Source of the DNA: Anisodus tanguticus
Taxonomy: Eukaryota; Streptophyta; Magnoliopsida; Solanales; Solanaceae
Length of the DNA: 64,000 nt
Direction: 5' to 3'
NCBI GenBank assembly: GCA_034509755.1
Contig: CM067544.1
Coordinates: 14,441,001 to 14,505,000, forward strand
Shown: positions 29,158-39,603 of the stretch, one piece after another
How the letters are laid out: each line of letters starts with the position of its first letter
Numbering within the stretch: the first letter of the stretch is position 1
Translations under genes and position numbers: made by a program
The notes under the pieces: generated by a model
Database searches by the model: none
Told to the model about the DNA's origin: nothing
Seen by the model: the letters and a program-made list of their open reading frames with translations, nothing else

Positions 29158-29978
29158 TAGGGGTGGACATATATCTGTTTATATCCGAAAAATATGAACC
29201 GAATAAAATTCGTTTTTGTAAAAAAAAAACCGAATACAACTTTTTTTTAAAAAGAAACCGATATGTTCGGTTTATATCGCCGAACGTATCGGATTATATC
29301 AGTTTTTTTAGTGGGATGGGCCGAGTCGGGTCGGTGATTTTTTTTTAAATTGAATTTTCAAAACTGAAATTGACATTCACACCTACACTATCATGAAATT
29401 TCGACGTTGAAATATATTGTGTATCGTGAGATGTTTACTAAAGAAAAAAGAAAATTAGAAATCGATTTGGGGGGAAACACAAATTGATTGGGAAAAATGA
29501 CGTATTTCTAAAAATTGGCTGCGCCAAACCGCCTTTTGGCGGTTTGACCGGCCCCGTCTCGAAAAAATATCCAAAAAAAAAAAAATCGAGTAAAACGGAC
29601 ATCCGAGCGCAGAGTTATGACCATTTAAAGTTTTACCAATTTACAACTACTTTCTCTCCCTACATTTTATGTCAATGCTTCCTGATATGTTAATCAAGTT
29701 CATGGCGCATGCGACTTCCATAAAATCTTCATAGATTGACTTCAATGACTATGATTCAAGACATAGTAGTAGCATAAAATAAAAAATAATAAAAAATATA
29801 TATTTAATTCAATTTTTCGGATCGGTTCGTATCCAAAAATAAAAAACCGAACCGAATCACTAAATCCTGATTCGGTTCGATTTTTCAAAAAATCATTTAA
29901 AAAAAATTGAGAAAAAACCGAACCGAAAATTCGGTTCTGTTCAGTTTTTTCGGTTCTCCCGTGTTTTGCCCAACCCTA
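29158..29978. mobile_element. non-autonomous hAT-like DNA transposon
   Basis: An 821-bp element with terminal inverted repeats TAGGGGTGGACA and TGCCCAACCCTA. It is flanked by a perfect 8-bp target duplication, GTCCCAAC (29150-29157 and 29979-29986), the length made by hAT transposases. Subterminal regions are full of CCGAACCGAA, TTCGGTTCGG and CCGATATGTTCGG words in both orientations. No transposase is encoded. Confidence 0.9.
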
Positions 29979-29999
29979 GTCCCAACCTGCTTGTCACAT

Positions 30000-30620
30000 C
30001 CCCATAGATCAAAAATCAACTTAATCAATACAATTTCCTCTCCGATCTCCATCAGTTGCCGAGGATTTATCATTTTGAATCAACTTGAACTGACCTTCTA
30101 CCTTCTTGGTTCCAGTTTTATTGTGATATCTTGGCTTACTAGATTTCAGCTTGATGGTTTCTTTTGTTAATATGTTCTTTTCTTCCACATGGATGGATTT
30201 TATCATCAAGGTGTGATTCATGAAATCTTATTTCAGTAAATTGGAAACGTTGACTAGCGCCTTTCTAAAGCAGAATCAATGGTTCAAAATGCCTACTCAT
30301 TATCTCATCATGATCATCAGAACTAAGAGACACCTGAGCTAAGAAATGAAAATTGTATATTTGCCCTCATGTTTGTATGGGAAAGCTACTTATTATACTC
30401 TCCTTATTTAGATGCACAATACCTTAGTTGGCTTTAGATGTTTGATTGTAAGCAATGCTACCTTAGTTGCACCCAAGACCGTCCTGTTTGTTCATGATAG
30501 GTATTCTCTTTCTGACCCCTCAACATATCTAGTATCATAGGTAGAGTAATATCTCCAGTTTTCTCATCCTGGCATTGCGTTTGTTGTGGAACTTGAGTTA
30601 ATTTATGCTCTACAACTTAA
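30000..30620 (-). pseudogene. unidentified coding remnants
   Basis: The minus strand has coding-like stretches in broken frames. One, near 30470-30610, reads QDEKTGDITLPMILDMLRGQ then KENTYHEQTGRSWVQL. Another, near 30280-30360, reads SLSSDDHDEIMSRHFEPLIL. A third, 30021-30221, reads LKSSKPRYHNKTGTKKVEGQ. Composition suggests a real gene that has decayed or been split by the hAT-like insertion just to the left. I do not recognise the family. Confidence 0.35.
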
Positions 30621-30696
30621 AATTATTTTCTGGATAAAACTTAACCTGACATCAGATTTTGACAAATACTGCAAAACTCTTTCTATACACTGAAAC

Positions 30697-30980
30697 TGAA
30701 AGAAATAATCCCTTAATTATTTTCATTGATTGAAAGACTATATATATAAGTTACATATTTCCATAATAGGAGAATCTTATTTCTATTCTACTCCTAAAAC
30801 CTTATTCTACTTGAATACTAACTATACATTTATGGTAATACAAATATTATGGTAAGTGTACAATACTAATTACATTACAACATTACCTAAACTAAGATAC
30901 TATAATACTACATAATTCTACATGGTACAAGGGGAAAACCGAGAGCCAAATATACACATGTATATTGTGTATATTTAACA
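30697..30980 (-). repeat. 3' LTR of Copia-5
   Basis: 284 bp; on the minus strand TGTTAAATATACACAATATA to GGGATTATTTCTTTCA, preceded by GACTGCGGGGGTG. It is related to the LTRs of Copia-4 and Copia-6 (shared GTTTAGGTAATGTT- and TAGAATAAGG-like blocks). Confidence 0.85.
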
Positions 30981-31009
30981 CACCCCCGCAGTCATAGCGG
31001 ACGGTCTTC

Positions 31010-34000
31010 GAACGCTGAGACTGTCCCTAAAATATTCAAAAAGGACCGAGGGATTGTAAAGATGTCGGCAATTTGATATCTTGACGGGACATGACAGACG
31101 TGTACCTGACCATGAGCAACCTTTTCGCGGACAAAGTGAATGTCCATCTTGATATGCTTAGTGCGCTGGTGCTGAACCGGATTACCAGAAAGTTAGATGG
31201 CACTAACATTATCGTAATAAACCAAGGTTGCTTTCTGAATGGGACAGTGAAACTCCAAAAGCAAATTACGTAACCAACATGATTCCGAGACTACATTAGC
31301 TACCCCTCGATACTCGGCCTCGGCACTGGATCGGGATATGTCGACTGATGTTTTGCCGACCATGAGACCAGTACCAAGAAACATACAATAGCCAGACGTA
31401 GACCGTCTGATGTCCGGACAGCCACCCCAATCAGCATCCATATACGAGACAAGTGTGGATGTCGAGGAGGGATATAAATGCAAACCATAGTCTAGCGTAC
31501 CCTGAATATACCGAATGATGCGTTTGAGTGCATTCATGTGCTCAACTCTGAGATCATGCATAAACAAACACACCCGCTAGACAACATACGTAATATCTGG
31601 CCTCGTGAATGTAAGATATTGAAGGCCCCTGCAACACTGCGATAGCGGGTTGGATCCTCGTATAGTACGCCGGCCACGACACTAAGCTTGGGCTTAGTAT
31701 CAACTTAGAGTGGAAGTGGACTTACAAGATGACATTCCAGCCCTCTCAATGATCTCAGCTGCATACTTCCTTTGAGAGAAGAACAACTCACCTGCATGAC
31801 GAGTGATAGCAATCCCCAAAAAATAGCTCAAGGCCCCCAAGTCTTTCATAACAAACTCAGAGCTGAGCATTGTCATGATAGACTGGCGTAAGGCATCGGA
31901 AGAGGCAGTCAAAATAATATCATCCATATATAACATAATATAGGCCAATGACGAACCACGACGGTAGATGAACAAGGAATTATCCGACCTGTTGTGAGTG
32001 AACCCAATAGTCGAAACATAGTCTGCAAACCGCGTATACTAGGCCCGTGGAGACTGCTTAAGCCCATATAAGGACTTCTTCAACAAACAGACATGATGAG
32101 GATGTTTGGGATCCCTGAATCCCAAAGGCTGAGTCATATAGAATGTTTCCTTGAGATCACCATGTAGGAAATCATTCTTTACATCTAACTGATGAATAGG
32201 CCATGCTTTCGAAAGAGCCAAGCTAAGCACAGTGCGAATGGTAGCTGACTTGACCACCGGACTAAACGTCTCACCACAATCTACACCAACCTGCTGAGTC
32301 TTACCATCACCCACAAGCCGCGCCTTATGTCGGGAAAATGAACCATCTGAATTTTTCTTATGAGCAAAAATTCACATAGACATGATAATATTAATACCAG
32401 ATGGACTGGGCACCAACTCCCACGTCTTATTATCAATAAGAGCATTATATTAATCGGTCATAGAAATTTTCCAATTCGGGTCATGTAAGGCAGACACATG
32501 ATTACGGGGTAAGGGTGATTTAGGGACATTAGAATGTAAATTAAAATATCTTTTTGGTTTAAAAATACCTCGTTGACTACAAGTGACCGGTCTATGACTC
32601 GAGGAAGAATTAGGCGGATTTTGGGAATTTTTTGGGGGCTCGGGACGGACTGGCCAGCAGGCAGTCGGCCTGCCGGCCCAACTCGGTAAACAGACGTGCA
32701 AGAACTGGACCAGTTCCGACCAATGGACTGTCCCAATCGCTGAAACTGGCCCAGTGACTGTACTGGGAATTGCAGTGTGTGACGGACCAGTGGGACCAGC
32801 GGGCAGTGGGCCCGCTAGAGAATTTTGGGTGCGGGATACGTCCGAAAAATAGTGAATAATATACGGGGATATACTATTATCCAAAAAATTATACGAACCA
32901 AGAACGGGAGTGTTAACCTTAGCAAATGGAAATTAGGATTCATAAAAAATTACATGGCGATTAATGATGATTTTATTAGAGGATAAGTCAAAGCATTTGT
33001 AACCACGATGATTAGACGAAAAACTCAAAAACACACACGGAGTAGACCGGGCCTGAAGTTTGTTAATTATGGTGGACGGGAATAACGGATAACACAAACA
33101 CCCAAAAATTCGAAGATGTGAATACGAAGGAGTATTATTATATAAAATATGAAGGGGGGAAAATATGTCAAAACTTTGGAAGGAATTATATTAAGGAGAT
33201 ATGTAGTCATTTATAGAGCATGATACCAAAAAGACGGGGGTACGGAAGCATGAATTAATAAAGTTCGGACAATGTTATTTATGGAACGAATTTTGCGTTC
33301 GGCTTTCCCATTTTGTGAAGACGTATGAGGACAAGAAAAATGAAAATTGATCCCATTATTAGCACAAAATTCCCGAAACACCCCATTGTCATATTCTTTG
33401 CCATTATCACAGTGACTATTTTTGATTTCTTGTTCGAATTGAGTTTTAATGAATGCTCTAAATTTTAAGAAGACGGAAAAACTTGAGATTTTTTCGCTAT
33501 CGGAAAAGTTCATAAAACTTAGAATAATCATCCAAAAAGAAAACATAATACCGATGACCCAAAGAACTAAGAACAGGAGACGTCCATAAGTCGCTATGAA
33601 TAATATCAAATGACATTAAAGTATGAGAATTTGAGTCTACAAATGGCAACCTAACAATTTTTCCTAAAGAACAAGACTGAAAATTTGGAGTACTACTCGT
33701 ACCCTTACATGAAATAAAATTATTTTTATCTAATGACGACAAAATAGACGATCCCGGATGACCAAGACGAGCATGCCACAAGGAAGGAGAAAGGGCTGCA
33801 AATGCGGATGGCAAGACTTGACTCGATGGACCGGAATTGGGTGTGATAGAATAAAGATCTCCCCTACTATCACACCTCATGAGAGGACTTCCCGTCTTGA
33901 AATCCTTCATAGAGAAACCAAATGGATCAAATTCAATAGAAACGGAATTGTCAGTAGTGAATTAACAGACATAGACTATGTTTTTAATCAATTTGGGGGC

Positions 34001-34222
34001 ATGTAGGGTGTTTTTAAAGATAAGAGGTGGATGAGGGGGAGATAAAGTTTTATGACCATAACCACGAATTGGAATAGAATTACCATTACCAATAATTATG
34101 CCGCGAGGGTTGCACAAATTGGAATAAGACGAGAGCGTACCTGAATCGGATGTCATGTGGGTAGTGGCACTAGTATCCATATACCAATTTGGGTCCGGAG
34201 GATTTAAACCAAGCGTGTGCAT
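31010..34222 (-). pseudogene. pol: Copia-5 pol: protease to RNase H, interrupted
   Basis: Protease at about 34160-34180 reads WYMDTSATTHMTS: the catalytic D-S/T-G-A motif has Ser in place of Gly. GAG_pre-integrase and early integrase run 33910-33497 (SLWHARLGHPGSS, CSLGKIVRLPF, GHRYYVFFLDDYSKF). Integrase continues in another frame (CDNGKEYDN, HTSSQNGKAERK). The Pro/Ser linker is at 32450-32884. RT spans 32330-31700 (LDVKNDFLHGDLKETFYMTQ). The catalytic box reads YMDD (encoded near 31919-31930), not the YVDD of its relatives. RNase H follows (DADWGGCPDIRRSTSGYC). Frameshifts and stops separate these blocks. Confidence 0.87.
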
Positions 34223-34452
34223 TGCGGCTTCGATGTCGGTAGACGTGGGTGCCGCTGTGTGATAGGCTTGCGGGGGTCGAGGCCTAAGTACCCCTTCTTG
34301 CTGCCTCAGCCCAGAAGATTGACTGTAAGTGGACCAGGGCGTGGTGGGCTCGGGATCGTTCTTTGGGCACCCACGCCGGTGGGGCGAACCATGGCTTGGC
34401 CCAAACTGTGGCTGTGGGGCCCACTGCCATGGAATAGGGGGCCACTGTAGGC

Positions 34453-35298
34453 CTAGAACTGCTGTTGCTGACCACTGCGGGGGCCACCACCGCCCCCACT
34501 ATTCTGCCGGCTGCTACCGTTGTTGCCGCCGCGGTTCTTGCCATTATTTTTCTTATTTCCACCCTTTTTGCCACCACCGTTGTTGCGGTTTTGGCCCGAG
34601 TTGTTGGAATCGGTAGGATAAACCGTGGACTCGGTCATCATGACTACGGGACTAGAACCGGTAGCTGCCCTTTTTGCCATGCCTGCTTCTTCGAGTGTAA
34701 GTGTAGAACGAGCCTGATAAAATTGCGGAAGCGGATTGCTTTGCCGAAGAAGCGTTCCAACACCATTATAGGCCTCGGAGAGGCCGAAAACCATTTGGAA
34801 GACCAAACGATCATTTGAAATTGGGGCGGCAACGTTGCGAAGTTGGTCCGTCAATTCCTTCAATCTTTTGCAATAAGCCGAAACGTTAGGGAAATCTTCC
34901 ATATTGACGTGGGAGAAATCCTGCTCAAGAGTAACAGTTCTAGAATTTTGATTATCTTGGAATATATCATGCAGTCTATCCCAAGTCTCCTGTGCCGTAG
35001 CGTCAGGCTCAATAATTATTTGCAAAAGGTCGGTAGAAATTGTGGAATATATCCACTGGAGGACAGTGGCATCAAGAGTCGTCCACAACTTAGGATCATC
35101 CTCGCGTTTTGGCATCTCTGTAGCCTCAGGAGCTGCGGGGATTATGTGATGGATGACTTGATGCGATCGTGCGTGAATTTTGAACAGTTTGGCCCACGTC
35201 GCATATTGGACGTTTTCTATTTCAAGAACAAGAGTGATGTTATTCTTGATGTTAGAAACTGTAAGGGCAGGATGAAACGTGTTCCGGGATGTAGACAT
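34453..35298 (-). pseudogene. gag: Copia-5 gag
   Basis: The frame from ATG at 35298 (MSTSRNTFHPALTVSNIKNN) is open for about 280 residues. It contains YATWAKLFKIHARSHQVI, TLDATVLQWIYSTISTDLL, PNVSAYCKRLKELTDQLRN and an Asn/Gly-rich basic tail (KKGGNKKNNGKNRGGNN). There is no CCHC knuckle. It is the best-preserved gag of this copia group in the window. The frame opens further upstream to 35370, but those residues belong to the leader and the junction. It is disconnected from pol by a stop near 34453, so it is counted as part of a dead element. Confidence 0.85.
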
Positions 35299-35357
35299 AT
35301 TGATATAACAATATGTGATTGAGGGATTTGGGAGAAAAATTTGAGAAAAAATTGGGA

Positions 35358-35878
35358 CTATGACTTGCATCTATATCCATTATCGGCCTCTACACTTATC
35401 TCGTATACCGATGCTGATTGAGTGGATGTCCAGATACCAGACGCTCCGCGTCTGGTTATTGCATTTGTCTTGGTGATAACTTGGTCTCATGGTCCGCTAA
35501 ACGACATTTTACCTATCACGCTCTAGTGCAGAGGCCGAGTACCGAGGGGTGGCCAATGTGGTTTCTGAATCATGTTGGTTACGTAATCTTCTCTTGGAGC
35601 TTCACTTTTTCCTATTCAAAAAGCTATCTTGGTATATTGTGATAATATTAGTGCCGTATATCTTTCTGGGAATCCGGTTCAACACCAGCGCACTAAACAT
35701 ATTGAGATGGATATCCATTTTGTTCGCGAAAAGGTAACTCTTAGACAAGTACGCGTCTTACATGTTCCTTCCAGGTATCAAATTGCATACATCTTTACAA
35801 AGGGTCTTCCCTCGGTCCTATTTGGAGATTTTAGGGACAATCTCAGAGTACGAAGACCGCTCGCTATGACTGCGAGTG
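35358..35878 (+). pseudogene. pol: Copia-6 RNase H remnant
   Basis: YTDAD is followed by a TGA in place of Trp. Later, SGNPVQHQRTKHIEMDIHFV is intact in the 35629-35967 frame, which reads into the LTR. It has been reduced to the last ~170 codons of pol. Confidence 0.8.
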
Positions 35879-36121
35879 TGAAAATATACAAGGATATACA
35901 CGGTATACATAGCCGTGTATATCTCTATTTTGGTAACATATTATTTGTATTATTTGTATATAATTAGCATTGTGCACTTACCATAATTGTAGGATTCTTG
36001 TACAACTAGAATATGGTTTTGGGAGTAGAATAAGAATAGGATTTTCCATATTATGGAAATTGTAAATTATATATATATACTCTTTCATTAATGAAAATAA
36101 TCAAGGGATTATTTATTTCGA
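35879..36121 (+). repeat. 3' LTR of Copia-6
   Basis: About 243 bp. Shares the TTGTATATAATTAGCATTGT- and TTCATTAATGAAAATAATC-type blocks with the LTR of Copia-5, in reverse orientation. Confidence 0.75.
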
Positions 36122-36555
36122 TCCTAATTTTTTGGGTTACCTTTAGATGATCAGTCGAGAAATAAATATAGAAAAAATTTGTTAAATAGCTGAAGAGATT
36201 TGCAATTCCGAGACCAAACTATCATTTGGCTATATCTTCTTTTTTTTTTCATACCGAATAGAAAATGACAATAAAAATTGGAGACTCCTAAGCTTATCCT
36301 GTAATACTAAAAAACCTATGGATGATTTGTGGTTGAAACTGCCTTAGAAACTTATTATATGTGAGTAATATTATTCCATTGTTAATTTAGATATCCGTTT
36401 ATTGCACACAGAAGGGAACAAAATTTTGAAAAAAGAGAGACCGGATCATATTTGTCATATAATCTTTCACTTGTATATTGTCCTTTTCTATCCTAACTAC
36501 AAAATTATATATACAAATTTGGTCAACTATTTCTAAACTGTATTTAGGAGAGACT
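36122..36555. other. spacer between Copia-6 and the DUF241 pseudogene
   Basis: Nothing recognised. Confidence 0.4.
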
Positions 36556-37633
36556 CCTATATCTAATCATGCACCTATATACTCTTTCCAATCCATTCTC
36601 AATGCTGTCAAGTTGAAACTTAATAATTTTCAGCCTGATTTCCATATTCATGACTTCACATAATACTCCTCTTATACACCAATCTTGAAATCAATGACCA
36701 AGATGACTTAGGCTTCCAGACGGGCACACACAAGACAGACAAGAGCATTTGAAAAATTAGAATGCATGATGTATTGTCTTTTCTCATTGCCCTAATCACA
36801 AATGTTGTTTCCGGATCTGCAGGTAGGAACATTGATCCTTCAGTGTCCTTTGCTTTAAGGACAAGACTAATCTTTTTGCTGAAAGAGGCGAATATGACTA
36901 TGTTGACTTCTATGTTTGAATCTTTCTTTTTCCTTATATCCTTATGATGGATGAAAATCATCTTAAAACCATTTTCCATGTTGGGAGAGGTGAGGCAAGA
37001 TGAAGATCATCAACAAATTTGTATAGGTATTCCAGAACAAGTAGAGTACTGTAGATAGTCTCTGTTGTTGACAAGGGAGTTTTAATAAAATTAGTGGTCT
37101 AAATTTAAATTTTAATCTGAGGCCTTAGTATATGCACATACATAAAAAAATTAGTGTTGCCTTTTTTTTCCGTACTTGTTGTCTTTTACTTCACATAGTA
37201 ATATTAATATTTATAGTAGTGAGGATTAATTCAATTTAATAAGATGTTAGTCATGTGTTTTAAATACATCACCTTAGATGTTATTGTAAAAATTTTATTT
37301 AATAATATGAAAGTTTAAGTAATTTAGTTCAAAGTTCTAAAATATTTTTCTTAAATAGTAAATAGTTTTCTTTCCTTTTATTATATAAATTTTGCACTTT
37401 CTTTTTTCCATCTTCAATAATGTCTGAGGAAATAATATCATAAAAAAAAATATTGGGGCCTCAAAAGTTGGAGGGCCTAAACGAAAGATTTACTAGCCTC
37501 ACCCTTGAGCCACGAATGTTGATGTAGTAGATTCTTCCAGTGTCTTTAGTTTGTTGAGAATCTCATCCACTCTTTGATTGTGTGGCCTACCGGACAAACT
37601 GATTGATCTAATGTGGCAAGAAGTAGTAGCCAT
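36556..37633 (-). pseudogene. DUF241 pseudogene with a ~430-bp insertion
   Basis: The N-terminus is intact at 37633-37516: MATTSCHIRSISLSGRPHNQ then RVDEILNKLKTLEEST, matching gene 2 (MATVSSKPNHVRSISLPGRS). A block of about 430 bp (37086-37515) then interrupts. Homology resumes as LVLEYLYKFVDDLHL (about 37000-37080), then in another frame as FQMLLSVLCVPVWKPKSSWS and LISRLVYKRS (about 36660-36760). It ends with DSIENGLERVYRCMIRYRS (36560-36650). The central helical region is shortened and frames are broken. A solo TRIM LTR lies 4 bp upstream of the ATG. Confidence 0.88.
37086..37515. mobile_element. ~430-bp insertion in the DUF241 pseudogene
   Basis: Unrelated AT-rich sequence between two DUF241-homologous blocks. 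Its ends contain GAGGCCTTAG (left) and GGGGCCTCAAAAGTTGGAGG (right), possible degenerate inverted termini. No target duplication could be fixed, and the class is unknown. Confidence 0.45.
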
Positions 37634-37636
37634 GGT

Positions 37637-37747
37637 TGTTAGGGTAAATAATGAATCTTGGGCCTAACTCAATCCCAAAAGCTAGCTTGTAGGGTGAAGA
37701 TTGTTCAAGTATGTTCTCATTTCATATCTGATGTGGGACTTTTAACA
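37637..37747 (-). mobile_element. solo LTR of the 28041-type TRIM
   Basis: 111 bp; on the minus strand TGTTAAAAGTCCCACATC to TTACCCTAACA. Shares GTCCCACATY and GATTGAGTTAGGCCCAAG with the LTRs of the TRIM at 28041-28412. It sits between the start codon of the DUF241 pseudogene and its TATA box. No clear target duplication was found. Confidence 0.75.
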
Positions 37748-38140
37748 GTTAGTGTTTCTGTGAGAAAATCTGAACTTTGTGATGAACAATAAGTACCAAA
37801 AAGGTAATTTATATAAGCAAATAGAAATTCAAGGAGAGATAATGTGCCCATGTGGGTATCTCTTGGAATTTGGTAAATTGTTATGCATTTAGCAAACAAA
37901 AGCTCTAATAATTAGTCATTCTTTTAACTATTCAGAGTTATCTAAATGAATAAATTATGTGGCTTTGCCTTCATATGGGGTTCAATTACAGGTTGTGCTT
38001 CCCTAACTACTAAGCACTGTCGCATCTCTTGGTGGTGCAAACAAGATGCTAACAACGTGGCTCCATTAAGGCTGTCTCGTTTGGAGGAGCTGATGTTCAT
38101 TAATAACACAAAATACAAATGAGAAGATCTGAAAAGAGAT
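37748..38140 (-). promoter_or_regulatory. DUF241 upstream module (copy A)
   Basis: Sequence upstream of the pseudogene start. It includes GATGAACARTAA, a TATA box, GCATTTAGCAAACAAAAGCT, and AATTATGTGGCTTTGCCTTC. Matching blocks in the same order lie at 62170-62610 and 63690-63930. With the 111-bp TRIM LTR removed, the GGCTTTGC block is about 207 bp from the ATG, against about 213 bp at 63685. Confidence 0.65.
37808..37818 (-). promoter_or_regulatory. TATA box of the DUF241 pseudogene
   Basis: The minus strand reads GCTTATATAAA. Without the solo LTR it would lie about 65 bp from the ATG, the same spacing as at gene 2. Confidence 0.55.
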
Positions 38141-39603
38141 TTTGGCCAATATTCAAATGGGCATGTTGTGTATATTTAATTTATACACGTATGTGTGGTT
38201 GTTTGTCATATTTGATTTGAAAACGGAAAACTATTAATTACTAAATTACACCATGGCTAGTGGGTAAAGTTATTGCCAGAAATTCCTTAGCAACAGGTTA
38301 TTTCTTATTTTTTTATGGTTGCACACTGGAAACCAAAGATGCAGTGTTCAAAGCAATGTAGGCAATATGGAGGATGATGTATTATGCATTATTTAAGGAA
38401 TAGGAATTCACATATTTTATGGTCAATTGATGACAAAGGGGCTTTAAATTAACATTTTCCTAGCCACATTTTGGCTTGATCAAGTTCTGCTTCAAGTCTA
38501 TAATTCGGAAGCATGCTAGGGCATCGTTTTCAAGGACTAGTAGATTTACTGGGAGTAATGCAACTAAGCTTGCTGAGTGAAGCCACTTTACTCGTACATA
38601 TAAAACTGATATTGTTTTGAGTAAAGTGGTATGATTAATTGCTCCGTTAATTTGTTCAAAAGAACATTTTGTTGGCTGCTTTGCCTGTCATCTGATGCCA
38701 AATCCTTGTGTTGGTGGCCTCAAAGCTTGTATGTCAATCTTGATTTTGTTTAATTTGGCTGGGGAGCTTGAGGAAATTTAAGGATATAAGATAATCTTCT
38801 TGATTAGGTCTACCGCTTCTAATGAACTCGAGAAGGAATTCAAACATATAATGAATCATACACGGTCAAGTTACGGTGATCTCATAGCTAGTTGTACTAT
38901 TAACTAAAGATAAGCAGATCATGAACTATATTATCTAATTTATTTGTGATGCATATCTTGACTGCACAGTTCAGGTTTAAGGGAGGCTGATCGAGGGGAC
39001 TCAGGCTTTTGATCTGTCTTTATAGCGGGAGGTTTCTTTTATGTAAAGAGCGTGTTGGGGAGGCCAGTGTTGGGGAGGCCAGTTGAGCTTATTAACACCT
39101 AGGGTCACTGTGCAGAGTAACTGTCAGCAGATCTCCAGAAGCCTTTGTAGCGAGCACTTATGGTGAAGCTGCCTCGACTCGGACCTCATTGTTTGCAGTT
39201 CATGTAATGGATTAGCCTCACTCTTAAGGTCAACTATTTATCCATCTAAATTCAATCTGGAAATGTATAGGGAACTTACAAAGTAAGACTTGGTGTGAGA
39301 TAGAGAAACATAGCTATGTCAGATAAGGAAAAACAACAACAACGAGATGTTTCATTGGTTTGATTTACGAAGCCAATTTTGCAAAGAGAGTATGTAATTG
39401 ATGTCCTATGAGTTTTATCTGTTTCAAGTCCCCGCTAGTTTTAAGAGAACCATTTCGACGAATATTTTGGGCTATTGGTGAATTACACACACACATATAG
39501 AGATGAAATTGGTCTATATTCATTCACTTGAATTGTGTATTTCTAGCATAACTACAAAACTGTTTATATACAATTTACAATGTTTGGAATAACAACTGCT
39601 AGA
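38141..39603. other. intergenic sequence downstream of DUF241 gene 2
   Basis: No gene. GGGGAGGCCAGTGTTGGGGA is part of a short direct duplication at 39057-39083. GGCTAGTGGGTAAAGTTATT near 38254 weakly resembles a SINE head but has no body. Confidence 0.4.

Larger units (their letters stand above)
30697..35357 (-). mobile_element. Copia-5: Ty1/copia element lacking its 5' LTR
   Basis: On the minus strand the order is gag, protease, integrase, RT, RNase H, polypurine tract and 3' LTR (30697-30980). Upstream of gag about 60 bp of leader remains. Then, at about 35357, sequence switches abruptly to the plus-strand RNase H of Copia-6, so the 5' LTR and PBS are gone. The left flank (30692-30696) is GAAAC, and no matching copy is seen beyond 36121. 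Confidence 0.88.
35358..36121 (+). mobile_element. Copia-6: 3' fragment (RNase H and 3' LTR) fused head to head with Copia-5
   Basis: Begins within RNase H (DYDLHLYPLSASTLISYTDA), with several frame breaks, and continues through HIEMDIHFVREKV to the 3' LTR at 35879 (TGAAAATATACAAGGATATA to GGGATTATTTATTTCG). The same RNase H and LTR types as Copia-5 occur in opposite orientation. The compound 30697-36121 therefore has inverted LTRs at its ends. Confidence 0.88.

Noticed and set aside
34217..34818. Plus-strand open frames opposite Copia-5 gag
   Set aside because: Antisense readings of the Asn/Gly-rich gag tail; no coding features of their own.
38254..38300. SINE-head-like words (GGCTAGTGGGTAAAG)
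   Set aside because: Only about 25 bases resemble the SINE, with no B-box, body or target duplication.
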